A stretch of DNA of 46,891 bases from Streptomyces griseorubiginosus. GTDB taxonomy: Bacteria; Actinomycetota; Actinomycetes; Streptomycetales; Streptomycetaceae. Shown piece by piece: positions 1 to 7,518 of this stretch. Both the position numbers and the translations under genes were made by a program. The stretch is taken from positions 1-46,891 of the forward strand of contig NZ_WVUG01000033.1 in the NCBI RefSeq assembly GCF_017614965.1, given 5' to 3'. The first letter of the stretch is position 1. Every line of letters begins with the position of its first letter. Under the pieces are notes generated by a model that did no database searches, was not told the DNA's origin, and saw only the letters and a program-made list of their open reading frames with translations.

Positions 1-1450
1 CGTCGTAGGGGTCCGGGGTGGCGGGGACCTGGAGCCGGTGCACCGGTCCGGCGCCCAGGCGTGCGTAGCCGCGGCCGGGCGGGACGTCGGCGACCGGGGT
101 CGTGTGCGGCGGTGCGCCGAGCACCGCCGCCAGCTGCGCTGACGTCGCCGGTCCGAGCACGACACGCGCGCGCGTGTGCTGCCGTACCGCGTCGGTCAGC
201 GTGTCCTTGTTGTCGAACTGGTCGGCGACCACCACCGTGACGTTGGCGGCGCGGCCGTGCCGGAGCGGGACCTGGAGCAGGGCCTGCGGGTCCTTGCGGC
301 CGTCCGCGGCGGCGAGGTGGGTGAAGGCGGTGGGGTGGTCCAGCAGGACCCACAGCGGGCGCTTGGTGTCCTCCGGCGGCGGGTGCCCGGCCTGACGGGC
401 GCGGTTGGCGGCGATCAGCCGACGCTCCGTCTCCGTGGCGGCCCATTCGAGGCTGGCCAGCGCCCCGGCCAGCCCGCACTCGACGGCGAGCACGCCGTCC
501 CGGCCGGTCAGGCACGCGTACTCGCCGGTGCCACCCCCGTCGACGATCACGATGTCGCCGTGCTGCAGGGCCTGCAGGGCGATGGAGCGCAGCAGGGTCG
601 AGGTGCCGCTGCCCGGCTGGCCCATCACCAGCAGGTGCGGCTCGGTGGAGCGGACGCCGGTGCGCCAGACGACCGGGGGGACGTCGCGCTGTTCCTCACC
701 GTAGGTGAGGGGGAGCGTGCGCTGGACCTGGGAGGGGTCGGTGAAGCCGAGGACCGTCTCGCCCGGTGCCGTGACGAAGCGCTGGGCGCACAGGCCGGTG
801 GGCAGCGGGGACAGGACGGTGACCGTGAGCTGGTTGCCCTCCTCGTCCCAGGCGAAGCGGTACTCGCGGCCGCGGCCCGACTTGGCGTGCAGCAACTGCT
901 CGATCCGCGCGCGGGCCTCGGACTCGCCGTCCGGGAAGTAGGCGGGATAGCGGATCACGAGCTCGGTGACCCGGCCGGACTCGTCGAACTCGTACGTCGG
1001 GAAGGCCTTCTCCCACTCGCCGCCGTGGGCGTAGAGGGGGGCGGGGTCCTCCGGGGTCGAGAAGTAGGGGACCAGGGCCTCGTAGAGCGACTTGAGGCGC
1101 TCCGTCTGCGACTCGTCGGGGCCGTCCGGAGCGGGCGGCTTTCGGTCGCGGCCCTGCCAGGCCGCCGCCGCCATCACGACGATGGCGGCGAGCAGCGGGC
1201 CGTACGGCACGAGCGCCACGACCAGGACCACCGACGCCACCAGGAACAGCAGCGGTCCGCGCTTGTCCTTGGGGGTCTCGGCCCATCTGCGCCGCCCGGC
1301 CCCCGCCAGCCGGCGCAGACCGCGCGTGATCGTGATCAGCGGATGGAGCACGTCGGTGGCGCTGTCGGCCGCCGTCCGGGCCAGCTCCCGGCTCTTGGCG
1401 ATCTGCGCGCTGCCTGTGCTCAGGATGCGGGGGAGGGGGCGGCGGGCCAC
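1..1450 (-). CDS. FtsK/SpoIIIE-TraB-like membrane ATPase (partial)
   Basis: The gene runs off the left edge, so only the first 483 residues are visible. I chose the GTG at 1450 because AGGAGA lies just upstream. A basic N-terminus is followed by a hydrophobic stretch at about residues 60-92, likely two membrane passes. A soluble region leads to a P-loop, GQPGSGTST, at about residues 277-285. A plausible Walker B (WVLLDHP) lies near residue 370. This order, membrane anchor then RecA-like ATPase, fits DNA pumps of the FtsK/SpoIIIE/TraB group. The product is probably a membrane-anchored motor or ATP-binding protein. The missing C-terminus prevents telling a DNA translocase from another P-loop ATPase. 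It lies 40 bases downstream of a small membrane protein gene on the same strand and is probably co-transcribed with it. Confidence 0.72.
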   Translation of the reverse strand, partial: MARRPLPRILSTGSAQIAKSRELARTAADSATDVLHPLITITRGLRRLAGAGRRRWAETPKDKRGPLLFLVASVVLVVALVPYGPLLAAIVVMAAAAWQGRDRKPPAPDGPDESQTERLKSLYEALVPYFSTPEDPAPLYAHGGEWEKAFPTYEFDESGRVTELVIRYPAYFPDGESEARARIEQLLHAKSGRGREYRFAWDEEGNQLTVTVLSPLPTGLCAQRFVTAPGETVLGFTDPSQVQRTLPLTYGEEQRDVPPVVWRTGVRSTEPHLLVMGQPGSGTSTLLRSIALQALQHGDIVIVDGGGTGEYACLTGRDGVLAVECGLAGALASLEWAATETERRLIAANRARQAGHPPPEDTKRPLWVLLDHPTAFTHLAAADGRKDPQALLQVPLRHGRAANVTVVVADQFDNKDTLTDAVRQHTRARVVLGPATSAQLAAVLGAPPHTTPVADVPPGRGYARLGAGPVHRLQVPATPDPYD

Positions 1451-1490
1451 GGCTGTCTCCTGATGGTGCGTACGGACGGGACGGGCGGCG

Positions 1491-1718
1491 TCAGAACCTG
1501 ATGCCGCCGAGCAGGCTGGCCAGGCTCTCGCCGCCGGCCTTGATGCTCGGGGCGATCGCCGTGCTCGCCAGGTAGAAGCCGAAGAGGGCCGAGATCAGCG
1601 CGTGCGACGCCTTCAGGCCGTCCTTGCGGAAGAAGAGGAAGACGATGATGCCGAGCAGGACCACGCCTGAGATGGACAGGATCATTTGGATCTCCTGGTT
1701 CGTGGGGACAGTCACCAT
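1491..1718 (-). CDS. Small two-helix membrane protein
   Basis: This encodes 75 residues. The ATG at 1718 has GGAAG seven bases upstream; longer in-frame extensions have no comparable site. Two hydrophobic segments are seen, about residues 12-30 (ending in FLFFRKDGLK) and 38-56, with a Gly/Ser-rich tail. I do not recognise a named family. Small membrane proteins next to TraB/FtsK-like ATPases recall the spread (Spd) proteins of Streptomyces conjugative elements, but no other plasmid gene is present here, so that link is only a suggestion. It most likely forms a membrane complex with the downstream ATPase. Confidence 0.75.
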   Translation of the reverse strand: MVTVPTNQEIQMILSISGVVLLGIIVFLFFRKDGLKASHALISALFGFYLASTAIAPSIKAGGESLASLLGGIRF

Positions 1719-1943
1719 GAGTACTTCCAGGATCACAGGATGTATCCATACGATAAAAGGTGCAACTGGGTGAAATTCGCTAGATTTCCCCCGATCGGCC
1801 CAGCTCTTCCGGGCCGGTGAGCAGGACACTTGCGTCCGACCGGGTCTGCGGTGATCTTTACCTCCGGCGCATCGGGTCATGTGCGGCGCCAACCAGTACC
1901 CTTGCGATTCACCTGAACGGTTGTATGAGAGGCGGTCCGGCCG
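1719..1943. promoter_or_regulatory. Divergent promoter region, AT-rich next to the membrane protein gene
   Basis: These 225 bases separate the leftward membrane-protein/ATPase pair from the rightward ankyrin gene. The stretch around 1735-1790 is clearly more AT-rich than its surroundings, as expected for a promoter reading left. For the rightward gene, TTGCGA (1902-1907) and TATGAG (1924-1929) are spaced 16 bases apart and may be the -35 and -10 boxes. Neither assignment is strong. Confidence 0.3.
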
Positions 1944-2336
1944 ATGACTGAAGCCCCCGACCCCGCGGTCGTGGAGCTGGCGACCAAGATCTTCGATCTG
2001 GCCCGGCAGGGGCGCACCGACGCGCTCGTGGCGTACGTCGACGCGGGTGTTCCGGCCAGCCTCACCAACGACCGGGGCGACTCGCTCGTGATGCTCGCCG
2101 CCTATCACGGTCACGCCGAGGCGGTCCGCGCGCTGCTCGACCGGGGCGCCCCCGCCGACGAGGTCAACGACCGGGGTCAGACCCCGCTCGCCGGTGCCGT
2201 CTTCAAGGGGGAGACGGACGTGATCAAGGTCCTTCTGGAAGGGGGCGCCGACCCCTCCCTGGGGACTCCGTCGGCCGTCGACACGGCCCGGATGTTCGGC
2301 AAGACAGATCTGCTCGAATTGTTCGGCGCACACTGA
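1944..2336 (+). CDS. Ankyrin-repeat protein
   Basis: This encodes 130 residues starting at ATG 1944, with GAGAGGCGG upstream. The protein consists almost wholly of ankyrin-type helix-turn-helix repeats. Visible units include a repeat around GDSLVMLAAYHGHAEAVRAL and a second containing GQTPLAGAVFKGETDVIKVL, each with the usual GxTPLxxA/GHxxxVxxLL pattern. There are about three repeats plus an N-terminal helix. No signal peptide or membrane segment is seen. Such proteins bind partner proteins; nothing in the sequence identifies the partner. It is probably monocistronic, because about 300 bases of non-coding or leader sequence follow. Confidence 0.88.
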   Translation: MTEAPDPAVVELATKIFDLARQGRTDALVAYVDAGVPASLTNDRGDSLVMLAAYHGHAEAVRALLDRGAPADEVNDRGQTPLAGAVFKGETDVIKVLLEGGADPSLGTPSAVDTARMFGKTDLLELFGAH

Positions 2337-2637
2337 TACGCATGTTCTGACCAGCGAAAACACAGAAAACGGGGGAGGCGGTACACGGCCGCCGAAATTT
2401 CGGTCGCGGCAGGTCGAAGTGCCGAGTCATCATGACGTCGTGATTCACGGACGCGATGGCAGGGCAGAGGTTGCCGCACCGCGCGGACCGTGATGCGGTC
2501 CGCACGGGCCACTGACGAGAGGCAGAGGAAGATGGTCTACAGCAAGCAGGAAACGGCGGGCGCCCCGACGTGTTGTCACGCGGCCAGGTGAAGCAGGACC
2601 CCCGGTTGCGTCGACGCTTGATGTGAGGCTGTTTCCC
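2337..2637. promoter_or_regulatory. Intergenic region with three palindromes and a short leader frame
   Basis: No ordinary gene lies here. Going right there is a perfect 12-base palindrome CCGAAATTTCGG (2392-2403). Next comes a near-perfect 16-base dyad ATCATGACGTCGTGAT (2429-2444, one mismatched pair), then an 8-bp perfect hairpin GCGGACCG/CGGTCCGC with a 5-base loop (2483-2503). A 19-codon open frame with a good ribosome site follows (2532-2591). No T-run follows the hairpin. The arrangement suggests regulated expression of the downstream repeat-protein gene, possibly at both transcription and leader level. Confidence 0.4.
2532..2591 (+). CDS. Candidate short leader peptide (19 aa)
   Basis: ATG at 2532 follows a purine-rich GAGAGGCAGAGGAAG stretch. 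The frame encodes MVYSKQETAGAPTCCHAAR and stops at 2591, 46 bases before the start of the next gene. It carries two adjacent Cys codons near its end. Its ribosome site, its position after a hairpin and its short length fit a regulatory leader peptide rather than a structural protein. I cannot name a regulator, and sulfur-linked attenuation would be a guess. Confidence 0.4.
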   Translation: MVYSKQETAGAPTCCHAAR

Positions 2638-4056
2638 ATGTTCGAACCGGTCATAGCGCCCAGCGGTACGCTGCTCGGCCTGCTCCAGCGGGGCCGCGGC
2701 GACGGCACGCTGCACGCGCTCACCGCCCCGCGCGCCGAGGCGCTCGCGGCCCTGAACCACTGCGTGCTGCGCGATCCCCGCCACGACTGGCAGGTGGAGA
2801 ACCGCTCCCTGTACTACGCCCGTCTCTACCTCGACCTGAACGGCGAGCTGGACGAGATCGAGGCCCACCTCTTCGACGTCGAGGACGCCTTCGACACCGA
2901 GGAGTCGCGCACCGGCCTCGCCCTGGCTGTCCTCGGCCACCTGGCCTCCTACGGCCGTCTGGACGCGCTCGCGCTGCTGCGCAGGTACGCCGCGAGCGGC
3001 TCCAACTGGGCCTGGGCCCTGGACGAGCTGGCGCTGCGCGACGACGACGCCGGCCTACGGGCCCTCGCCGCCCCCGTGCTCGCCCGCTTCGCCACCGACG
3101 CCGAGGGCGAGGCCGAGCTGGCCGTCGCCGTACGCGACGCTTTTGAGCCACGGCCCTGGCGGCTGTGGGCGGAGGACCCGCGCGAGTCGATCGCCACACG
3201 CGTGCGTGCCGCCCAGGAGGCAGGCTGCTTCGACCGATGGCAACGCCAGATGCGACCAACCGGGCCCCGTCCGGGGTGGAGCGTCCAGGCGGTGTTCGAG
3301 TGGGCCCAGCAGGGCGTCGAGCGCGGTGCCGCGCTGCACGTCCCCGCCGCCCGCTGCCTCATCGCCGTCGCCGGCCCCGAGGACCGTCCCGAGATCCTGC
3401 GGGCCGCCGTCGACGGCAGCGACGGAGCCCGCAGCACCGCCCTGCGCTACCTCGCCGACAGCAATGATCCAAGCGCCCTCGACCTGATCGAGGGTGCCGT
3501 GACCACCGGCTCGACGGTCGTCGTGGAGGCCGCCGTCGACGCCTTCGAACGGATGCGCAGCATCGCCGCCGTCGACCGCGCGCGCGGCTGGGCCCACCGG
3601 CCCGACGCCCTGGGAGCCGCCGCCGGGCGCATGCTCGCCTGCCGAGGCGGCACCGAGGACAAAGACCTCGTCCTGGGGGCGCTGCGCGAGGCCGTACGGG
3701 GCGAGGGGCCCGACGCCCCGACCCTGTGGACCCTCGTCGACGGCACCGGACGGCTCGGCATCGTCTGCGCCGCTCCCGTCCTGCGCCACATCTACCGCGA
3801 GACCGCCTCCTCCCATCTGCGCGGCAGGGCCGCCCGCGCCCTCGCCGCCACCGACCCCTCCTTCCCCGCCGGCTTCGCCGTGGAATGCCTCTGGGACTGC
3901 GAGGAGTCCACCCGTGAGATCGCCGCCCGGCATGCCGAGACCGGCGACGCCAGGGTCGTGGAACAGCTCCGCAGGCTGGCCGCCGACCCGGCCGAGGAGG
4001 CCGAGGTCCAGACGGCGGTACGCAGCCGCATCGCATCCGAAGGGCCCCCCGTCTGA
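2638..4056 (+). CDS. HEAT-like repeat protein
   Basis: This encodes 472 residues from ATG 2638; GTGAGG nine bases upstream serves as ribosome site, although an in-frame GTG at 2623 is possible. The sequence is made of repeated amphipathic helix pairs rich in Ala, Leu, Asp and Arg. Examples are segments like GARSTALRYLADSNDPSALDL and SHLRGRAARALAATDPSF, typical of HEAT/PBS-lyase-type scaffolds. No catalytic motif, signal peptide or membrane segment is visible. It is probably a cytoplasmic scaffold or adaptor. It is preceded by a structured leader region and followed by a 186-base gap, so it is probably transcribed alone. Confidence 0.75.
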   Translation: MFEPVIAPSGTLLGLLQRGRGDGTLHALTAPRAEALAALNHCVLRDPRHDWQVENRSLYYARLYLDLNGELDEIEAHLFDVEDAFDTEESRTGLALAVLGHLASYGRLDALALLRRYAASGSNWAWALDELALRDDDAGLRALAAPVLARFATDAEGEAELAVAVRDAFEPRPWRLWAEDPRESIATRVRAAQEAGCFDRWQRQMRPTGPRPGWSVQAVFEWAQQGVERGAALHVPAARCLIAVAGPEDRPEILRAAVDGSDGARSTALRYLADSNDPSALDLIEGAVTTGSTVVVEAAVDAFERMRSIAAVDRARGWAHRPDALGAAAGRMLACRGGTEDKDLVLGALREAVRGEGPDAPTLWTLVDGTGRLGIVCAAPVLRHIYRETASSHLRGRAARALAATDPSFPAGFAVECLWDCEESTREIAARHAETGDARVVEQLRRLAADPAEEAEVQTAVRSRIASEGPPV

Positions 4057-4111
4057 GGTGGCCGCACAGGGGTTCACCGGGCCGTTCCAGGGCCGGTAGG
4101 TGAACGACGGG

Positions 4112-4125
4112 TGACCCGCGGGTCA
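4112..4125. promoter_or_regulatory. Perfect 14-base palindrome
   Basis: TGACCCGCGGGTCA is self-complementary over 14 bases, between the repeat-protein stop and the glycosyltransferase operon. It lies about 118 bases upstream of the glycosyltransferase start and could be an operator. As part of a larger hairpin it could instead contribute to ending upstream transcription. Confidence 0.3.
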
Positions 4126-4170
4126 GACGGTCATGGACGCGGTCTGACCTGCTTGGGTGTGCGAAGGAAC

Positions 4171-4192
4171 GCTCACGGTACGTTCATCGTTC
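4171..4192 (+). promoter_or_regulatory. Weak PHO-box-like direct repeat
   Basis: Two adjacent 11-base units, GCTCACGGTAC and GTTCATCGTTC, lie about 50 bases before the first glycosyltransferase. The second matches the GTTCAYC core of Streptomyces PhoP direct-repeat units; the first matches poorly. This is a candidate only. If real, it would put glycosyltransferase expression under phosphate control. Confidence 0.22.
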
Positions 4193-4242
4193 GCAAAGAT
4201 CCACGTTGACGCGACCACGTCCAGCCCGGCGAGAACACGGGT

Positions 4243-5379
4243 ATGCGTGTCGTCATCGTGACCGAATCCTTTCCCCCCGACGTGAACGGCGTGGCCCACT
4301 GCGCGCTCCAGACCGCCCGGCACCTCGTGGATCGCGGTCATTCCCCGCTCGTCGTCGCGCCGGCCCCGCCTCCCACCGCCGGCAAGCGGCCCGACGCCTC
4401 GGCGCCGTGCCCCGTCGTCCGTGTCCCCTCCCTACCGCTCCCGGGCTATCCCCAGGTCCGCGTGGCGCTGCCCAGCCGGCGCCTCGCCGCGGCGATCGTC
4501 GAGCACCGTGCCGACATCGTGCACCTGGCGAGCCCCTTCGTCCTCGGTGTCCGCGGCATGGCGGCCGCCGCCCGGCTCGGCGTCCCGGCCGTCGCCGTCT
4601 ACCAGACGGACCTGGCCGGATACGCCCGCACCTACATGGGCGCCGGCGAGGCCGCCGCCTGGCGGCGCATCCGCTCCGTCCACTCGGCCGCCGACCTGAC
4701 CCTGGCCCCCTCCAGCGCCTCCCTGCACGACCTCGAGACCCACGGCGTGCCCCGGGTCAAGCTCTGGCCCCGCGGCGTGGACACCGTCCGCTTCCGCCCG
4801 GACCTGCGCGACAACGCCCTGCGCCGGGAACTCGCCCCGAACGGGGAGCTGATCGTCGGCTACGTCGGCCGGCTCGCCCCCGAGAAGCACATCGAGCTGC
4901 TCGCCGGGGTCTGCGGACTGGACGGCGTGAAGGTCGTGATCGTCGGTGACGGCCCGAGCCGGCCGAGCCTGGAGGAGGTGCTGCCGGGCGCGGTCTTCCT
5001 GGGCCGCCGCACCGGCGACGACCTCGCCCGGATCTACGCGTCCCTGGACGTCTTCGCGCACACCGGGCCCTTCGAGACCTTCTGCCAGACGGTCCAGGAG
5101 GCCATGGCCAGCGGTGTCCCGGTGGTCGCCCCGGCCGTCGGCGGCCCCCTGGACCTGGTCGCCCACGACCGCACCGGGCTGCTCGTCCCGCCGCGCGACG
5201 CCGACGCCGTCCGGGAGGCCGTGCGCCTGCTGGCGGCGGACACGGAGCGCAGGATCGCCTTCGGAGCCACCGCGCGCGCCACCGTCGAGGGGCGCACCTG
5301 GGCCGCCGTCGGCGACCAGCTGATCGGTCACTACGGGGCGGTCCTCGGTGCCCGCCGGAAGACGGCGGTGGCGGCATGA
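4243..5379 (+). CDS. GT4 glycosyltransferase (PimB/MgtA-like mannosyltransferase)
   Basis: This encodes 378 residues with the GT-B fold pattern. The N-terminal half starts RVVIVTESFPPDVNGVA, with the acceptor-side glycine loop. The C-terminal donor half contains GYVGRLAPEKHIELL and the retaining GT4 motif E-x7-E within FETFCQTVQEAMASG. The family transfers sugars, often mannose from a nucleotide donor, to lipids or glycans at the inner membrane face. The N-terminus most resembles actinobacterial alpha-mannosyltransferases of the PimB/MgtA type. The stop overlaps the next start by four bases (ATGA), so the three genes from 4243 to 7375 form one translationally coupled operon. Donor and acceptor are not determined. 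Confidence 0.9.
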   Translation: MRVVIVTESFPPDVNGVAHCALQTARHLVDRGHSPLVVAPAPPPTAGKRPDASAPCPVVRVPSLPLPGYPQVRVALPSRRLAAAIVEHRADIVHLASPFVLGVRGMAAAARLGVPAVAVYQTDLAGYARTYMGAGEAAAWRRIRSVHSAADLTLAPSSASLHDLETHGVPRVKLWPRGVDTVRFRPDLRDNALRRELAPNGELIVGYVGRLAPEKHIELLAGVCGLDGVKVVIVGDGPSRPSLEEVLPGAVFLGRRTGDDLARIYASLDVFAHTGPFETFCQTVQEAMASGVPVVAPAVGGPLDLVAHDRTGLLVPPRDADAVREAVRLLAADTERRIAFGATARATVEGRTWAAVGDQLIGHYGAVLGARRKTAVAA

Positions 5380-6533
5380 CCCCCCTGCGCATTGTGCGAC
5401 TGGCCAACTTCGTGGCCCCCGCGTCCGGCGGTCTGCGCACCGCTCTGCGCGAGCTGGGCAAGGGCTACAAGGCCGCCGGACACGAACCCGTTCTGATCGT
5501 GCCGGGCGAGCGCGCCGACGACCGGGACACCGAGCAGGGCCGCGTCATCACCCTGCCCGGGCCGCTGCTGCCCGGCACCGGCGGCTACCGGGTCCTGACC
5601 GACAAGCGGCGCGTGGCCCGGCTGCTGGAGGAACTGGACCCGGACCGCCTGGAGGTCTCCGACCGGACCACCCTGCGCTGGACCGGCAAGTGGGCGCGGC
5701 GGGCCCGGGTTCCCGCCGTGATGGTCTCCCACGAGACCGCCGACGGCGTCCTGCGCACCTGGGGCCTGCCCGAGAACGCGGCCCGGCGCGCCGCCGACGC
5801 CCTCAACGTCCGTACGGCACACACGTACGCGCGCGTGGTGTGCACCACCGAGTTCGCCGAGCGGGAGTTCGTACGGATCGGCGCCCGCAACGTCGTGCGC
5901 GCCCCGCTGGGCGTCGACCTGGTGGAGCGCCACCCCGCGCTGTACGACCCGGAACTGCGCGCCCGGTACGCGCGTGTGGACGAGACGCTGCTGGTCACCT
6001 GCACCCGGCTGTCCGTCGAGAAGCGGCCCGGCACCGCGCTGGACGCCCTGGAGGCGCTGCTGCGCCGCGGCAGGAAGGCCGTACTTGTGGTGGCCGGGGA
6101 CGGGCCGCTGCGGGCGCGGCTCGAACTGCGGGCGCGCGAGCGCGGACTGCCGGTGACCTTCCTGGGGCACGTCTCCGACCGCGACGCGCTGGGCGCTCTG
6201 CAGGCCTCGGCCGACGTGTGCCTGGCCCCCGGGCCCGCCGAGACGTTCGGGCTGGCCGCGCTCGAGGCCATGGCCTGTGGCACGCCCGTCGTCGTGAGCA
6301 CGTCGTCCGCGCTGCCCGAGGTCGTCGGGTCGGCGGGCGCCGTCGCGGCCGACCACGGGGAAGCCTTCGCCGACGCCGTCGACATGACGCTCGGGATCCC
6401 CGAGCGGGAGCGGCGGGGGGCGGCACGCGCGCGTGCGGAGTGCTTCGGCTGGAGCACCGCGGTGGACGCCTTCCTCGCCGCACACGACGCGACGGTACCG
6501 GCGCGTCGTTTCGTGCCCGGGGGCGTGGGATGA
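5376..6533 (+). CDS. Second GT4 glycosyltransferase
   Basis: This encodes 385 residues, starting four bases inside the end of the previous gene. The GT-B halves are visible: an N-terminal RIVRLANFVAPASGGLRT loop and a C-terminal VTCTRLSVEKRPGTALDAL donor-binding region. The E-x7-E element lies in ETFGLAALEAMACGTPVV. It is a paralogue of the preceding enzyme but clearly diverged, so the pair probably adds successive sugars or makes related glycolipids. No membrane segment is seen; these enzymes usually bind the membrane peripherally. Its stop overlaps the SGNH hydrolase start, again as ATGA. Confidence 0.9.
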   Translation: MTPLRIVRLANFVAPASGGLRTALRELGKGYKAAGHEPVLIVPGERADDRDTEQGRVITLPGPLLPGTGGYRVLTDKRRVARLLEELDPDRLEVSDRTTLRWTGKWARRARVPAVMVSHETADGVLRTWGLPENAARRAADALNVRTAHTYARVVCTTEFAEREFVRIGARNVVRAPLGVDLVERHPALYDPELRARYARVDETLLVTCTRLSVEKRPGTALDALEALLRRGRKAVLVVAGDGPLRARLELRARERGLPVTFLGHVSDRDALGALQASADVCLAPGPAETFGLAALEAMACGTPVVVSTSSALPEVVGSAGAVAADHGEAFADAVDMTLGIPERERRGAARARAECFGWSTAVDAFLAAHDATVPARRFVPGGVG

Positions 6534-7375
6534 GAGCGGTGCGTTTCGTCGCCCTCGGCGACTCGCTGACCGAGGGCGTGGGCGATCCCGTCGGCGAGGG
6601 GTGGCGCGGCTGGGCCGCGCTGCTCGCCGGCGGGCTGGCCGAGGAGCCGGTGGAGTTCACCAACCTGGCGGTCAGCGGCGCGCAGACCCGGGAGGTGCTG
6701 GAGGTGCAGACTCCGGCCGCTCTCGAGCTGAAGCCGGACGTCGTGTCCGTGGTCATCGGCGTCAACGACACGCTGCGCTGCACCTTCGACATCCATGCCG
6801 TCACCGAGCGGCTGGACGAGGTGTACGCGGCCTTCACCGGGCAGGGGGCGACACTGCTGACGGCCTGCCTGCCCGACCCCGGCTCGATGCTCGGCCTGCC
6901 GGGCTCCCTCGCCCGTCCGCTGGCCCGGCGGCAGCGGGCGGTGAACCGGGTGGTGCACGCCCTCTCCGACCGCTACGGCGCCGTCCATCTGCACGCGGCG
7001 GAGGAGGAGTGGATCACGGACCGCGCGATGTGGAGCGCGGACCGGCTGCATCCGGGGGAGCAGGGGCACCGGCAACTGGCCCTGCGCTTCCACGCCCTGC
7101 TGGCGGAGACGGACCGGGCGACGGGGATCGCCCCCTCGCCCGAACCGGAGTTCCCCGTACCGACCAGGTCGGCGAGCCTGCTGTGGCTGGCCACGGCGGG
7201 TACGGCGTGGGTCGCCCGCCGGTGTACCGACCTGTTGCCGCAACTGCTGCGGCTGGCCGCGGACGAGATGCGGCACCGGGCCCGGGGGACGAGCGCGCGG
7301 CTGGACGTGCGCGCCGCCGCCGCGGTGTCGGCGGCGTTGGCCGCGGTGTCGATCTCGGAGCCGGATGTCGCCTGA
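6530..7375 (+). CDS. SGNH/GDSL-family hydrolase
   Basis: This encodes 281 residues. All family blocks are visible near the expected places: block I FVALGDSLTEG at residues 6-16 with the catalytic Ser, block II VSGAQ, block III VIGVNDT, and block V DRLHPGEQGH with the Asp and His. No signal peptide is seen, so it acts in the cytoplasm. The C-terminal about 70 residues are an extension rich in Arg and Ala after the catalytic domain. SGNH enzymes cleave esters, for example removing acyl or acetyl groups from lipids or sugars. As the last gene of the operon it may process the glycolipid or glycan made by the two transferases. The substrate is unknown. Confidence 0.9.
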   Translation: MRAVRFVALGDSLTEGVGDPVGEGWRGWAALLAGGLAEEPVEFTNLAVSGAQTREVLEVQTPAALELKPDVVSVVIGVNDTLRCTFDIHAVTERLDEVYAAFTGQGATLLTACLPDPGSMLGLPGSLARPLARRQRAVNRVVHALSDRYGAVHLHAAEEEWITDRAMWSADRLHPGEQGHRQLALRFHALLAETDRATGIAPSPEPEFPVPTRSASLLWLATAGTAWVARRCTDLLPQLLRLAADEMRHRARGTSARLDVRAAAAVSAALAAVSISEPDVA

Positions 7376-7430
7376 ACCGTTCCGGCCGGTGGTGCGCTGA
7401 GAGGCCGTCGTGGCCGGCCGGCGCGCTTCT

Positions 7431-7518
7431 GCACGACGTCGAGGTGGACGTACCGCCACGACGATGTCAACGCCAGCGTACCGCCAGGACGATGTCAATG
7501 CCGACGTACCGCCACGAA
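7431..7518. repeat. 28-base tandem repeat at the pxpC 3' end
   Basis: CGTACCGCCA recurs at 7449, 7477 and 7505, exactly 28 bases apart. The units 7449-7476 and 7477-7504 are nearly identical; the third continues into the pxpC coding end and a degenerate partial copy lies on the left. Read on the minus strand, the last codons of pxpC and its stop fall inside a unit, so the repeat looks like duplication of the gene end. Confidence 0.75.

Noticed and set aside
176..1501. Plus-strand open frame of 441 codons
   Set aside because: It is antisense to the FtsK-like ATPase gene, whose reverse-strand translation has a P-loop and membrane segment.
7431..7518. CRISPR array
   Set aside because: The 28-base units are directly tandem with no spacers and no cas genes are nearby.
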